Source: Streptomyces monomycini
GTDB lineage: Bacteria; Actinomycetota; Actinomycetes; Streptomycetales; Streptomycetaceae
Direction: 5' to 3'
DNA length: 64,000 nt
Assembly (NCBI RefSeq): GCF_022271435.1
Contig: NZ_JAFIQY010000004.1
Coordinates: 1-64,000, forward strand
Positions 1 to 9,457 of the stretch are shown here, piece after piece. Under the pieces are notes generated by a model, which searched no databases, was not told the DNA's origin, and saw nothing but the letters and a program-made list of their open reading frames with translations. The position numbers and the translations under genes were made by a program. The first letter of the stretch is position 1; each line of letters begins with the position of its first letter.

Positions 1-167
1 ACATGGGCATCGTCACCGACGCCGCCCGCACCGTCGGCGCCGCCCTGCCCACCGGCACCCTCGTCGCCTCCCTGGTCGCCGCCCTGCGCGCCCAGGGCGA
101 CGGCGCCCTCGACCACTCCGCCCTCCTGCGCGGCGTCGAACGCCTCTCCGGCCACACCACCGGCTGA
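1..167 (+). CDS. C-terminal end of a beta-hydroxyacid dehydrogenase, probably 2-hydroxy-3-oxopropionate reductase (partial)
   Basis: The window opens inside this gene. About 55 residues are visible, including [12 protein letters not shown] and [18 protein letters not shown], and they end at a TGA at 165-167. The helical pattern matches the C-terminal domain of the 3-hydroxyisobutyrate/tartronate semialdehyde reductase family, which reduces tartronate semialdehyde to glycerate in glyoxylate metabolism. The catalytic lysine and NAD-binding domain lie outside the window. The downstream catalase fits my recollection of Streptomyces gene order, where glyoxylate genes lie next to a catalase. Any other beta-hydroxyacid dehydrogenase remains possible because only the tail is seen. 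Confidence 0.55.
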   Translation, partial: MGIVTDAARTVGAALPTGTLVASLVAALRAQGDGALDHSALLRGVERLSGHTTG

Positions 168-400
168 CACCGCGCCCCTCCACGGTGCTTCGGCGCCCCC
201 GGCGCCGCTGCACCTACGCAGGCACTCCTCACGCACGCCCCGCAATCGCGCGTCCCACCCGAGGCGTAAGCCTCCCCGAGACTTCCCGGCGGCGGCGCCG
301 ACACCTGTCCTGTCGCGCCCAGGCGCCACCGCCGGGAACACCACCCGAGCGCGCCCAAAAGCCGCTCCCGCGCCCCCTCCGAGCACCGCCCGGCAACTTT

Positions 401-440
401 TCAACAAAGTGTTGACGGAGGTGGGGGTGCTCCCTACGCT
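401..440 (+). promoter_or_regulatory. Catalase promoter with overlapping palindromic operator
   Basis: TTGACG (412-417) and TACGCT (435-440) are separated by 17 bp, a good housekeeping-type promoter. A perfect dyad TCAACA-AAG-TGTTGA (401-415) overlaps the -35 box. A dyad here is where a repressor would block polymerase. Streptomyces catalases are commonly controlled by Fur-family peroxide sensors (CatR type), so that is the first candidate, although no such regulator gene is in the window. The rest of 168-400 holds nothing else I recognise. Confidence 0.6.
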
Positions 441-486
441 CCAACCTGCGGAAGCCGACTTCCGCGCTCTCGTACGGAAGGTCACC

Positions 487-1956
487 ATGCCGAAGCCCAC
501 GACGACGCGCCGCCTCACCACGGAAGCCGGCGCTCCGATCGCCGACAACCAGAACTCCGCCACCGCCGGCGTCGGCGGCCCGCTGCTCCTCCAGGACCAG
601 CACCTCCTGGAGAAGCTCGCCCGGTTCAACCGCGAGCGCATCCCGGAGCGCGTCGTGCACGCCCGCGGCTCCGGCGCGTACGGACACTTCGAAGTGACCG
701 ACGACGTCACCGGGTTCACCCGCGCCGACTTCCTGGGCGCGGTCGGCCGGCGTACCGACCTGTTCATCCGCTTCTCGACCGTGGCCGACAACCTCGGCGG
801 CCCGGACGCCGCCCGCGACCCGCGTGGCTTCGCCGTCAAGTTCTACACCGAGGAGGGCAATTACGACCTCGTCGGCAACAACACCCCGGTCTTCTTCATC
901 AAGGACCCGCTGAAGTTCCCGGACTTCATCCACTCGCAGAAGCGCGACCCGTTCACCGGCAAGCAGGAGCCGGACAACGTCTGGGACTTCTGGGCCCACT
1001 CCCCCGAGGCCACCCACCAGATCACCTGGCTGATGGGCGACCGCGGCATCCCGGCCTCCTACCGGCACATGAACGGCTACGGCTCGCACACCTACCAGTG
1101 GACGAACGCCGCCGGTGAGGCCTTCTTCGTCAAGTACCACTTCAAGACCAACCAGGGCATCCGCTGCCTGGACGCCGCCCAGGGCGCCGAGCTGTCGGGC
1201 AAGGACCCCAACAGCCACCAGACCGACCTGCTCCAGTCCATCGAGCGCGGCGTGTACCCCTCCTGGACGCTGTACGTGCAGATCATGCCGGCGGCCGAGG
1301 CGGCGGACTACCGCTTCAACCCGTTCGACCTGACCAAGGTGTGGCCGCACGCCGACTACCCGCTCCAGCGGGTCGGCCGCCTCGTCCTGGACCGCAACCC
1401 CGACAACGTCTTCGCCGAGGTCGAGCAGTCCGCGTTCTCGCCCAACAACTTCGTCCCCGGCATCGGCCCGTCCCCGGACAAGATGCTCCAGGGCCGGCTC
1501 TTCGCCTACGCCGACGCGCACCGCTACCGCCTGGGCGTCAACCACACCCAGCTGCCGGTCAACGCGCCGAAGGCGACCGTCGTGGACAACTACGGCCGGG
1601 ACGGCCTGATGGCGTCCAACGCCTACGACCGGCACGCCAAGAACTACGAGCCCAACTCCTACTCCGGTCCCGCGCAGTCGGACCAGCCGCTGTCCGCGCC
1701 GTTCGCCCTCACCGGCCACACCGGCACCCACGCGGCCCCGGCGCACACCAAGGACGACGACTTCTTCCAGGCCGGCGAGCTGTACCGGCTGATGTCCGAG
1801 GACGAGAAGAACCGTCTGGTGGCCAACATCGCCGGGGGCCTCGCGCAGGTCTCCCGCGACGACGTGATCGAGAAGAACCTCGCCCACTTCCACGCGGCCG
1901 ACCCGGAGTACGGCAAGCGCGTCGAGGCCCGGCTGCACGAGCTGCGCGAGGACTGA
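487..1956 (+). CDS. katA: Monofunctional heme catalase
   Basis: Converts hydrogen peroxide to water and oxygen in the cytoplasm. The 489-residue product has the full small-subunit (clade 3 size) catalase architecture. The distal heme histidine is H58 in [12 protein letters not shown], the distal asparagine is N131 in [11 protein letters not shown], and the proximal heme-ligand tyrosine is Y341 in [14 protein letters not shown]. The ATG at 487 is chosen because the conserved N-terminus ([15 protein letters not shown]) starts there, with GGAAGG just upstream. An in-frame ATG at 409 would add residues unlike the family and lies between the -35 and -10 boxes. The gene is followed by strong tandem hairpins, so it is probably monocistronic and peroxide-responsive through the overlapping dyad. 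Confidence 0.95.
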   Translation: MPKPTTTRRLTTEAGAPIADNQNSATAGVGGPLLLQDQHLLEKLARFNRERIPERVVHARGSGAYGHFEVTDDVTGFTRADFLGAVGRRTDLFIRFSTVADNLGGPDAARDPRGFAVKFYTEEGNYDLVGNNTPVFFIKDPLKFPDFIHSQKRDPFTGKQEPDNVWDFWAHSPEATHQITWLMGDRGIPASYRHMNGYGSHTYQWTNAAGEAFFVKYHFKTNQGIRCLDAAQGAELSGKDPNSHQTDLLQSIERGVYPSWTLYVQIMPAAEAADYRFNPFDLTKVWPHADYPLQRVGRLVLDRNPDNVFAEVEQSAFSPNNFVPGIGPSPDKMLQGRLFAYADAHRYRLGVNHTQLPVNAPKATVVDNYGRDGLMASNAYDRHAKNYEPNSYSGPAQSDQPLSAPFALTGHTGTHAAPAHTKDDDFFQAGELYRLMSEDEKNRLVANIAGGLAQVSRDDVIEKNLAHFHAADPEYGKRVEARLHELRED

Positions 1957-1966
1957 CCCCAGGTCA

Positions 1967-2044
1967 GCGCGAGGGGCCGACGGGAGGTCTGCCCCTCGCG
2001 CGTCCGTACCGGCCGGTCCGCTGAGGGGTGGCCGGCCGGTACGG
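1967..2044. terminator. Two tandem perfect hairpins between convergent genes
   Basis: The first stem is 11 bp, GCGCGAGGGGC (1967-1977) with its exact complement at 1991-2001 and a 13-nt loop. The second is 13 bp, CCGTACCGGCCGG (2004-2016) with its complement at 2032-2044 and a 15-nt loop. Neither has a U-run, as is usual in actinomycetes. They sit directly after the catalase stop and ahead of the convergent STAND gene. Probably a bidirectional terminator. Nothing else is recognised from 2045 to 2303. Confidence 0.7.
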
Positions 2045-2303
2045 AACGGCGGCGCGGAGCTCCGCGGCGCGGAGTCAGGGGACCGACAGCCCGCACGGCC
2101 CGGTTCCCGGGAGACACCGGTGCGGTGGTCGTGCCCGTCCGAAGGAAGGACAGGCCGTCTCCCCGACAACGCCTCGGAGCCCGCGTCCCGCCCCCTCCGG
2201 CCCTACCTGAACTCCGCCCGGCGGTGCGATTGTCCTGTCGCGCCCAACTCCCGTGCCGCCGGGCGGTACCCCTGCCTGGCCTCCAGTGGAACGGACCGGC
2301 TGC

Positions 2304-5300
2304 CTACGCCGGGCACAGGCCCCGCACCGGCTGGTCCAGGAGGAGTTGTGCCCAGTGGTGCTCCGCGACGAGGCGGCAGAGACGCGTGGTGATGTGGTCG
2401 CTGTCGGTACTCCAGACGTTCAGGGCTGCTCGGGGGCCGAAGAGGGTCAGGGCCTGACCGTCGGGGGAGAAACGAAGGGTCTGCGTGTCCACCTCGTGGG
2501 ACATTTTGAGAATGGCGCGCACGCTGCCGTCACGGGAGTCCCACAGTCGTACGCTCTGGTCGTTGCTGGCCGTGGCCAGGGTGGAGCCGTCAGGGCTGAA
2601 CATCATCCCGCTGACGACGCGGGTGTGACCGGTGAGGACGGCGGTGACACGGCGGGCGGCGACGTCCCACAGCTGCACGGCGCCGTCGTTGCCGCTGACG
2701 GCGATGGTACGGCCGTCGGGGCTGAAGGTGAGGGACCCCCAGGGGTTCTGCGGGCCGGACAGGGAGGTGACGGCCCGTCCGGATCCGGTGCTCCGCACAC
2801 GGGTGATGCCGTCGGCACTGGTGGACGCCAGTGCGCGGCCGTCGGGTCGCAGGGCCAGAGCGTTCACCGCGCGGGATCCGCGCACGACGGTGGTGGTACG
2901 GCGGGTGGCGACGTCCCACACGCGGATGGTGCGGTCGCTGTCGGCGGCGGCCAGGGTCTGCCCGTCCGCGGTGATGGACAGACGCTGAACCGTGCCGGTG
3001 GCTCCGGAGAGGGTGGCGGTGAGTCTGCCGGTCGCCAGGTTCCACACGCGTACGGCACGGTCGTCGGGACCGGCCGTGGCCAGCACGCGACCGTCGCTGC
3101 TGGTCACCGACGCGGTGACGGGTCGCGGCAGGTGGAGGGGGGCCGGGCGGGTGCGTGGCACGACAGGGGACCAGCGGGCCACCGCGTTGTCGTGGTCGAC
3201 GGTCAGGACGGCACGGCGGTCGGCGAAGGACGTCTGCTCGGTGACGGTGCCGGAACGCCCGCTCAGTGTGGCGACCAGGCGGCGCGAGGCCACGTCCCAC
3301 AGACAGACGGTGGAGTCCTTGCCCGTGGAGGCAAGGGTGCGGCCGTCGGGAGAGAACGCCACGGCATAGGCAGGCTTTCCCGCGCTCAGCGTGGTCAGAA
3401 GCACTCGGTTCCGCGGCTGCCACAGACGGACGGTGCCGTCGAAGCTCGCGCTGGCCAGCATGCCGCCGTCCGGTGAGAACGTCACCTGCTGCACCACGTC
3501 GGTGTGGCCGCTCAGGGTCGCGAGCAGACGGTGGGAGCGTACGTCCCACAGCCTCACGCCGTTGAGGTTACCCGTGGTGGCCAGGGTGCGGCCGTCCGGA
3601 GAGAACGCCACGGTCCGGACGGCGCCGGTGCGGTCGGTCAGGACGGCAATGGGCTGGTGGGAGGACACGTCCCACAGGCGGGTCGTGCGACCGGTGTCCG
3701 CGCTGGCCAGCATGCGGCCGTCCGGCGAGAACGCCAGGCGCGCCACCCTATCGGTGTGCCCGGTCAGGACCGCGCGTCCCCGGTATGTGCGTACGTCCCA
3801 CAGCCGCACCGTGCGATCACCGGAGGAGCTGGCCAGGGTACGGCCGTCGGGAGAGAAGGCGACTCCTTCCGCCATGTCGGTGTGGCCGGTCAGGGTCGCC
3901 AGCAGACGGTGGGAGCGGGCGTCCCACAGCTTCACGCTGCGGTCGTTGCTCGCGGTGGCCAGGGTGTGGCCGTCGGGGGAGAACGCCACCGTGTTGACCA
4001 TCTCGGTGTGCCCGGTCAGGGTCGCCAGGAGACCGTGGGAGCGGACGTCCCACAGCTTCACGCTGTGGTCCGCGCTGGCCGTGGCCAGCGTCTGGCCGTC
4101 CGGTGCGAAGGCCAGGCTTGAGACCGGGCTGCTGTGGCCGGTGAGCTGATTGGCGTAGAAGCGGGAGTAGGCGTTCAGCAGGCTGCTGCGCGCTTCCGCG
4201 GTGGGTGCCTGCCGGTACGCCCGCAGCGCGAGAACCATGGCTGCCTCGGGTCGCCGCTCGGTCATCTGGTCGGCGCGCACTGCCTGTTCACGGGACACGG
4301 CCAGGCGTTGCTGCGTCTCGGCAGCGGTCGTCTTCCGGACAGCGATGGCCGTCGCGGTCAGAGCCAGCACCAGCAGCACACCGAGAGCCGCCATGAACTG
4401 ACGCCTGCGACGGGACCGCCGCGCCTCGGCACGTACGGACTGCTGGAGGAACTCTTCCTCCAGTGCGGTGAGTTCGCCTGGTTGGCCGGGGGCGTGGAAG
4501 GACTCGCGGGCTTCGATGAGTTCGACGCCGCGCAGCAGCGCGCCGGTGTCGCGGGCGCGGTCGTGCCAGTTGCGCGCGGCGTCGGTCAGGCGCCGGTGAC
4601 GGCGTAAGCGCTCGCGGTCGCCCTCGATCCACCCGAGCAGGCGGGGCCACGCGGTGATCAGGGCTTCGTGGGCCAGCTCGGCGGTGTCGCCGTCCAACGT
4701 GACCAGTCGGGCGTCGGCCAGCCGGTACAGCACGGTGTCCGGGTCAGCGGCGGCCCTCGGGCCGGCGCCGGTGGTGGCAAGTTCGGCCCGGTCGACCGGG
4801 CGGCGGGTGTCGGGGGTGGTGCCCTCGCCCGGGGTGATCAGGCGCAGCAGGATGCGGCGGGCCGCTTCGGCATGGGGCGGTGCGAGCCGGGAGTAGAAGT
4901 GCTCGGCCGTCTGGGCGATGGCGCCGTGGATGCCGCCGGTGGCTTCGTAGCCTTCCAGGGTGAGGGTCCGGCCGCGGCGTCGGCGCCAGGTCTCCAGCAG
5001 CGTGTGCGAGACCAGGGGCAGCCCGCCCGGCTCCTGACCGGCCGCTTCGATGAGGCGGGCGGTCAGCGCCCGTTCCACGATGAGCCCTTCGGCGGCCGCG
5101 GGCTTGACGATCGCCTCCCGCAGTTCGTCCGGTGTCATCGGCCCGACCGGCAGGCTCGCCTCCCCGAGAACCGCCGCCAGGCCGGCGTGTTCGAGACAGC
5201 GGGCGTAGAAGTCGGCGCGCAGGCCCACCACCACCCGCAGTCCGCTGTCCGGGTCCTGGGCCGAGAGCAGCAGGCCGATGAACGCCCGCCGCTCCCCCGG

Positions 5301-5948
5301 GTCCTGGCAGAGGGTGAACACCTCCTCGAACTGATCGACGATCAGCCAGGTGTCGCCCCTCCCCTCGGCCGGGGTGAAGCGCTCCCGATGCTCGTGCGCC
5401 GGCCGGGGACCGGGGGTGAGGATCCGGATCGCCGCCGGACGCAGGGCCGGATCCGCGGTGTCCCGCAGCCGGGGGACGAGGCCGGCGCGCAGGAGGGAGG
5501 ACTTCCCGCTGCCGGAGGGACCGAGCACCATGACGCACCGGTGGGACGAGGCCAGCGCGGTGAGGGTGTCCGTGAGGCGGGCGCGACCGAAGAACCGGGC
5601 GTGGTCGCCGGGTTCGAAACGGGCCAGGCCACGGTAGGGCGGGTCCGTCGCCTCCGCGTCCAGAGCCTGCTGCTGGTGTACCGCGTCTTCCTCGTGGACC
5701 GCGTTCCAACGCCGTTCCCACTCCGCAGGGTCCGCGCCGCAGGCTCTCACGTAGGCGAGTGTCAGATTCAGGGACGGCAGCGTTTCCCCGGCTGCCGCCC
5801 GGGACAGAGCGACACTCGAATAGCCCGCTCCTTGCGCCATCACCCGGTACGTGGGGCTGCCCGCCTCCTGGCGCAGCTTGCGCAACTCAAGGGCGAAGCG
5901 CTGCGCCGGCCCTGCCATGGGATCGATCGGTTTCTCACGGCGCCCCAC
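2304..5948 (-). CDS. HTH-STAND NTPase-WD40 repeat protein (nSTAND1 type)
   Basis: A 1214-residue predicted signal-transduction ATPase. In order: an Xre-like helix-turn-helix (about 15-75), a STAND NTPase with Walker A GPSGSGKS (143-150) and Walker B WLIVDQFEE (201-209), an arginine-rich stretch and one hydrophobic segment (about 518-537) that would anchor it in the membrane, then fourteen WD-type repeats from about residue 600 to the end, enough for two seven-bladed propellers. STAND proteins couple ligand sensing by repeats to NTP-driven oligomerisation; some act in antiphage defence and others in development. Codon 448 (4605-4607) is TTA, so translation may depend on the bldA tRNA. It lies head to head with a Mrr-like protein. 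The ligand is unknown. Confidence 0.9.
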   Translation of the reverse strand: MGRREKPIDPMAGPAQRFALELRKLRQEAGSPTYRVMAQGAGYSSVALSRAAAGETLPSLNLTLAYVRACGADPAEWERRWNAVHEEDAVHQQQALDAEATDPPYRGLARFEPGDHARFFGRARLTDTLTALASSHRCVMVLGPSGSGKSSLLRAGLVPRLRDTADPALRPAAIRILTPGPRPAHEHRERFTPAEGRGDTWLIVDQFEEVFTLCQDPGERRAFIGLLLSAQDPDSGLRVVVGLRADFYARCLEHAGLAAVLGEASLPVGPMTPDELREAIVKPAAAEGLIVERALTARLIEAAGQEPGGLPLVSHTLLETWRRRRGRTLTLEGYEATGGIHGAIAQTAEHFYSRLAPPHAEAARRILLRLITPGEGTTPDTRRPVDRAELATTGAGPRAAADPDTVLYRLADARLVTLDGDTAELAHEALITAWPRLLGWIEGDRERLRRHRRLTDAARNWHDRARDTGALLRGVELIEARESFHAPGQPGELTALEEEFLQQSVRAEARRSRRRRQFMAALGVLLVLALTATAIAVRKTTAAETQQRLAVSREQAVRADQMTERRPEAAMVLALRAYRQAPTAEARSSLLNAYSRFYANQLTGHSSPVSSLAFAPDGQTLATASADHSVKLWDVRSHGLLATLTGHTEMVNTVAFSPDGHTLATASNDRSVKLWDARSHRLLATLTGHTDMAEGVAFSPDGRTLASSSGDRTVRLWDVRTYRGRAVLTGHTDRVARLAFSPDGRMLASADTGRTTRLWDVSSHQPIAVLTDRTGAVRTVAFSPDGRTLATTGNLNGVRLWDVRSHRLLATLSGHTDVVQQVTFSPDGGMLASASFDGTVRLWQPRNRVLLTTLSAGKPAYAVAFSPDGRTLASTGKDSTVCLWDVASRRLVATLSGRSGTVTEQTSFADRRAVLTVDHDNAVARWSPVVPRTRPAPLHLPRPVTASVTSSDGRVLATAGPDDRAVRVWNLATGRLTATLSGATGTVQRLSITADGQTLAAADSDRTIRVWDVATRRTTTVVRGSRAVNALALRPDGRALASTSADGITRVRSTGSGRAVTSLSGPQNPWGSLTFSPDGRTIAVSGNDGAVQLWDVAARRVTAVLTGHTRVVSGMMFSPDGSTLATASNDQSVRLWDSRDGSVRAILKMSHEVDTQTLRFSPDGQALTLFGPRAALNVWSTDSDHITTRLCRLVAEHHWAQLLLDQPVRGLCPA

Positions 5949-6211
5949 CGCGGCTCAGCCCCTTCCCTTCGGATCCGACCGCCCACCTCAACACGGTCGT
6001 CACGAGATCGACAAGACAGGCTCCGGCCAACCCCCGGCCTCCGACGATCTTCTGGAGAAGCTGGTCGACGGCATTTCGGGAAACCCGGGCCCGCGCGCAT
6101 ATGTCCACGGTAAAGTCAGCCTCGTATGGGGAAATCCCCCGGCGTGAAGCCGCTGGAGGGACCATGGACGGCGGGGGAAACCACCTGCCGACCTACCTGC
6201 CAGGAGCCGCC

Positions 6212-6946
6212 ATGGCCGACAGCGTGCCGGTGCGCTGCCCGACGTGCCGCCGCGAGAACGCGTTCACCCCGCCCACCTTCCCGTGCGCGTGCGGCGCCCC
6301 GCTGACCCTGCCGGTGCTGCGCGGCGGCATACCCGTGGAGATCCTGCACCGCACCTGGCAGAGCTCCTGGGTGGAAGTGCGCTGCGAGACCTGCGGCCGG
6401 CTCGACGAGTGGCCCGCGCCGGAGTCCGGCTGCGCGTGCGGGACGGTGGTACGCGTCCCCGTCGTACCGGTACCGACCCCGCCGCCGCCCAACCTCCCGG
6501 CCCCCGGCAGCACGGCGGCGGCACCGCCCAACGGGCCGCCCCGCCGGCCGCCGGTGCTGCGTCCCGCCTTCCGGCCGGTCACCATCCGTACGGCCGGCGA
6601 CTGCGTCACCGCCGCCGCCCAGTACCTGAAGTGGCTGGGCTTCACCGACATCGCGCGGGTGCCGGAACGCACCGCGTCGGGCGTGGACCTGCGCGGCTCC
6701 GGGGTGGTGGCCCAGGTCGACCCGACGACCCGCGCGACCAAGCTGCGGGAGATCGAGTGCCTGTGGCTCAACGCGCTCAACGACTCCGCGGTCGCCGTCT
6801 GCTTCTCCCTGGCGGGCTACTCCCGCGACGCCCGCGCCCGCGCCGACGCCCTGCACATACCGCTGTTCGTCATGGACCTCACGGGCACCCCGCAGCCGGT
6901 CAACGACCCGGCCGACGAGCTGATCAGGGACGGTACGGGGCGATAG
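6212..6946 (+). CDS. Double zinc-ribbon protein with C-terminal Mrr-like nuclease fold
   Basis: The product has 244 residues. Two zinc ribbons are visible: C9/C12/C25/C27 and C58/C61/C74/C76. A proline-rich linker follows (about 84-115), then a domain resembling the catalytic domain of Mrr restriction endonucleases: a helix AAQYLKWLGFTDI, the acidic position D159 in SGVDLRG, the strand VVAQVD and a late SRDARARADALHIPLFVMD segment. In Mrr the strand carries QxK; here it is Q168-V-D170, so the usual catalytic lysine is missing. The start is the ATG with AGGAG five bases upstream; an in-frame ATG at 6164 is less likely. A TAAAGT -10-like element is at 6111-6116. It is divergent from the STAND gene, which may point to a shared function. 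It may bind rather than cut nucleic acid. Confidence 0.7.
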   Translation: MADSVPVRCPTCRRENAFTPPTFPCACGAPLTLPVLRGGIPVEILHRTWQSSWVEVRCETCGRLDEWPAPESGCACGTVVRVPVVPVPTPPPPNLPAPGSTAAAPPNGPPRRPPVLRPAFRPVTIRTAGDCVTAAAQYLKWLGFTDIARVPERTASGVDLRGSGVVAQVDPTTRATKLREIECLWLNALNDSAVAVCFSLAGYSRDARARADALHIPLFVMDLTGTPQPVNDPADELIRDGTGR

Positions 6947-6991
6947 GGCGGCCGCCGGCCCGGTGTCCGTGGCGACGGCCGTCGCACACAC

Positions 6992-7026
6992 GAGAGCCCC
7001 CCACCGGCGCGCGGTGCGGGGTTCTC
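6992..7026. terminator. Bidirectional terminator hairpin
   Basis: Arms 6992-7006 and 7012-7026 pair at 13 of 15 positions around a GCGCG loop. The hairpin lies between the convergent Mrr-like gene and the ferredoxin gene. Confidence 0.65.
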
Positions 7027-7048
7027 GGTCCGGGACGCGCCCCGGTCA

Positions 7049-7282
7049 CTACGCGCCCGTGCCCTCCGCCGAGGTGAGGGCGACGGCTCCGGCGGGGCAG
7101 AGGCCGACGGCCATCCGGGCGGCGGCTCGGTGCTCGGCGGCCGGTGCGGCGTCCAGGACGACCACCAGGCCCTCGTCGTCGTCCTGGTCGAAGACTCCGG
7201 GCGCCGTCAGGGCGCACATGCCGGCGCCCACGCAGCGGTCACGGTCGGCGCTCAGGCGCAGCGGTTCGCGGGGGTCGCTCAT
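7049..7282 (-). CDS. 3Fe-4S-type ferredoxin, P450 partner
   Basis: A 77-residue ferredoxin of the small Streptomyces type that passes electrons to P450s. Cluster ligands are the cysteines of CVGAGMC and the later cysteine in GLCPAGAV. The reduced spacing (C-x5-C, then a single CP) is that of [3Fe-4S] proteins such as SoyB. It starts 4 bp after the stop of the upstream P450 gene, so the two are surely co-transcribed and probably form a redox pair. A ferredoxin reductase would have to come from elsewhere in the genome. Confidence 0.92.
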   Translation of the reverse strand: MSDPREPLRLSADRDRCVGAGMCALTAPGVFDQDDDEGLVVVLDAAPAAEHRAAARMAVGLCPAGAVALTSAEGTGA

Positions 7283-7286
7283 CGGG

Positions 7287-8579
7287 CTACTCCTTGTCCC
7301 AGGTGACGGGCAGGCTGACCACGCCGTAGATGTTGGCGCGGTCGCGCAGCGGGACCTCGTGCGGCGGCACCGCGAGACGCAGGGTGGGGAAGCGGGCGAG
7401 GAGCGCCGGGAACGCGACGGTCATCTCGACGCGGGCGAGCTGCTGGCCGAGGCACTGGTGGGCGCCGTGGCCGAAGGCGAGGTGCCCGGTGGCCTTGCGG
7501 TGGATGTCGAGCCGGTCGGGGCCGGGGAACTTGCGCGGGTCGCGGTTGGCCGCCTGGACGGAGACCGTCACCGTTTCGCCGGCCTTGATCAACTGGCCTT
7601 CGATCTCGACGTCTTCGAGGGCGGAGCGCAGGATGGGGTCGGCCACGCTGAGGTAGCGCAGCAGCTCCTCGACGGTCTGCTCCGCGAGGCCCGGATCGGC
7701 GCGCAGGGCGGCCAGTTGGCCGGGGTTTTGGAGCAGGGCGAAGGTACCGAGGCCGAGCATGTTCGCGGTGGTGTCGAGTCCCGCGGCCAGGAGCACCCCG
7801 CCGACCCCGATCAGCTCCTCCTCCGTGAGGTCGGAGGTGGTCAGGTCGCTGAGCAGGTCGTCGGTGGGCGCGGCGCGCTTGGCGGCCACGAGTTCCGCCA
7901 TGAGCCGGCCGACGGCCTCGAACGCCTCGCCCTTCGCCGCCACGTCCGCGGCCTGGTCGAAGAGGGTCGCCACATGCTCCTGGAAGCGGTCCCGGTCGGT
8001 GTAGGGCACGCCGAGCAGTTCGCAGATCATGAGCGCGGGTATCGGCCGCGCGAACGCCTCCACCAGGTCGACGGTGGGTCCGGCCTGCTCCATGGCGTCC
8101 AGGCACTCGCCCGTGAACTGTTCGACGCGCTCGGCGAGTTGCCGCATCCGGCGGACCGTGAACTTGCCGGTGAGCAGCCGCCGGAAGCGGGTGTGCTCGG
8201 GGGCGTCGAGGCCGAGGAAGTCGCCGACCGGTGCCGGTGACATCTCCGTCACCCCCTCCAGCCCGGCCAGTGGCATCGGCAGGTGCAGATGTTCGTAACG
8301 GGCGCTGAAGCGCGGGTCGGACAGGACCGCGCGGGCCGCGGCGTGTCCGGTGACCAGCCGGCCGGTGTGCCCGTCGACGTAGCGCAGGCGGCGCAGCGGC
8401 TCGTCGCTCAGCGCGGTGAGTTCGGCGGGCGGGTCGAAGGGGCAGCCGGTGCGGCGGTCGGTGGGCAGGGTGGGCAGCTCTTCGGCGGCGGTGGTGATGG
8501 TGGTTTCGGTGGTTGTTTCGGCGGTTGTTTCGGCGGTGCCGTCGGACAGGGTTCCGGCGGTCGTCGGGTCGTGCGGCAT
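7287..8579 (-). CDS. Cytochrome P450 (bacterial class I)
   Basis: A 430-residue soluble monooxygenase. The heme-binding loop [15 protein letters not shown] gives the thiolate cysteine. EELLRY is the ExxR pair of the K helix, and the I-helix oxygen-activation segment reads [10 protein letters not shown] (Asp where many have Glu). The first 35 residues are a Thr/Glu-rich repetitive extension ([13 protein letters not shown]) that is unlikely to be structured. The start is supported by GGAG six bases upstream. The overall look is CYP105/CYP107-like, but no subfamily is assigned. It lies 86 bp after the DrrB-like permease on the same strand, so substrate oxidation and export may be linked. The natural substrate cannot be read from sequence. 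Confidence 0.95.
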   Translation of the reverse strand: MPHDPTTAGTLSDGTAETTAETTTETTITTAAEELPTLPTDRRTGCPFDPPAELTALSDEPLRRLRYVDGHTGRLVTGHAAARAVLSDPRFSARYEHLHLPMPLAGLEGVTEMSPAPVGDFLGLDAPEHTRFRRLLTGKFTVRRMRQLAERVEQFTGECLDAMEQAGPTVDLVEAFARPIPALMICELLGVPYTDRDRFQEHVATLFDQAADVAAKGEAFEAVGRLMAELVAAKRAAPTDDLLSDLTTSDLTEEELIGVGGVLLAAGLDTTANMLGLGTFALLQNPGQLAALRADPGLAEQTVEELLRYLSVADPILRSALEDVEIEGQLIKAGETVTVSVQAANRDPRKFPGPDRLDIHRKATGHLAFGHGAHQCLGQQLARVEMTVAFPALLARFPTLRLAVPPHEVPLRDRANIYGVVSLPVTWDKE

Positions 8580-8665
8580 GGAGTTCTCCAGTCATGGTCG
8601 GTTCTGGTGAACGTGCTGATGGCTGCGGCAGGTCACCGCTCAGTTCCGGTGGTGCGGGGGCCGCG

Positions 8666-9457
8666 TCACCGCTTGGCCCCGGTCTTGAAGGTGCGGCGCG
8701 CCCAGACGTAACCGACCAGGGTGAGGCCGACGCACCAGGCGAGGCCGACGACCGCGCTGCTGCCGATCTCCGTACCGAGCCACAGGCCGCGCAGCGTGTC
8801 GATGATCGGCGTGAACGGCTGGTACTCGGCGAACCAGCGCAGGGCGGTCGGCATCGACTCGGTCGGCACGATGGCGCTGCCGAGGAACGGCAGGAACGTC
8901 AGCGGCATCGGGATGTTGCTGGCCGTCTCGGGGTTCTTGGCGACCAGGCCGATACCGGCGGCGAGCCAGGTCAGGGCCAGGGTGAGCAGGGCGAGCAGGC
9001 CGACGGCGGCGAGCCATTCGACAAGGGTGGCGTCGGGGCGGAAGCCCACCAGGAGCGCGACGGCGACGACGAGGGCGATGCTGGCCATCGTCTGGATCAG
9101 GCTGCCGACGACATGGCCGGTCAGGAAGGAGGCGCGGGAGACCGGCATCGTACGGAAGCGGTTGACGATGCCTTCGGTCTTGTCCATGCAGACGCTGATC
9201 GCGGTGGTCAGGGCGCCGGACGTGGCGGCCATCAGGATGATGCCTGGCGCGAGGTAGTCGATGTACGCGCCGCCCCCGGCGGCCGACGCCCCGATGCCGC
9301 TGCCCAGGGCGGTGCCGAAGGCGTAGTTGAACAGCAGCAGCATCATGACGGGCATGATGACGACGGTGAGGGTCAGGGACGGGTAGCGCAGCGCCTTCTT
9401 GAGGTTGCGCCGCAGCATCGTCCTGGAGTCCCGGGCCGCGTAGGACAGGGTGGCCAT
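8666..9457 (-). CDS. DrrB-type ABC-2 transporter permease
   Basis: A 263-residue membrane protein with about six hydrophobic segments, such as LTVVIMPVMMLLLFNYAFG near the N-terminus and AVVGLAWCVGLTLVGYVWA near the end. It carries the ABC-2 pattern GIVNRFRTMPVSR between segments. It is the membrane half of a two-component exporter with the ATPase upstream. The start ATG overlaps the ATPase stop in TGATG, so translation is coupled; the reading frame is open further upstream but that part lies inside the ATPase gene. Daunorubicin-resistance-like exporters move hydrophobic compounds or lipids; the cargo here is unknown. Confidence 0.92.
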   Translation of the reverse strand: MATLSYAARDSRTMLRRNLKKALRYPSLTLTVVIMPVMMLLLFNYAFGTALGSGIGASAAGGGAYIDYLAPGIILMAATSGALTTAISVCMDKTEGIVNRFRTMPVSRASFLTGHVVGSLIQTMASIALVVAVALLVGFRPDATLVEWLAAVGLLALLTLALTWLAAGIGLVAKNPETASNIPMPLTFLPFLGSAIVPTESMPTALRWFAEYQPFTPIIDTLRGLWLGTEIGSSAVVGLAWCVGLTLVGYVWARRTFKTGAKR

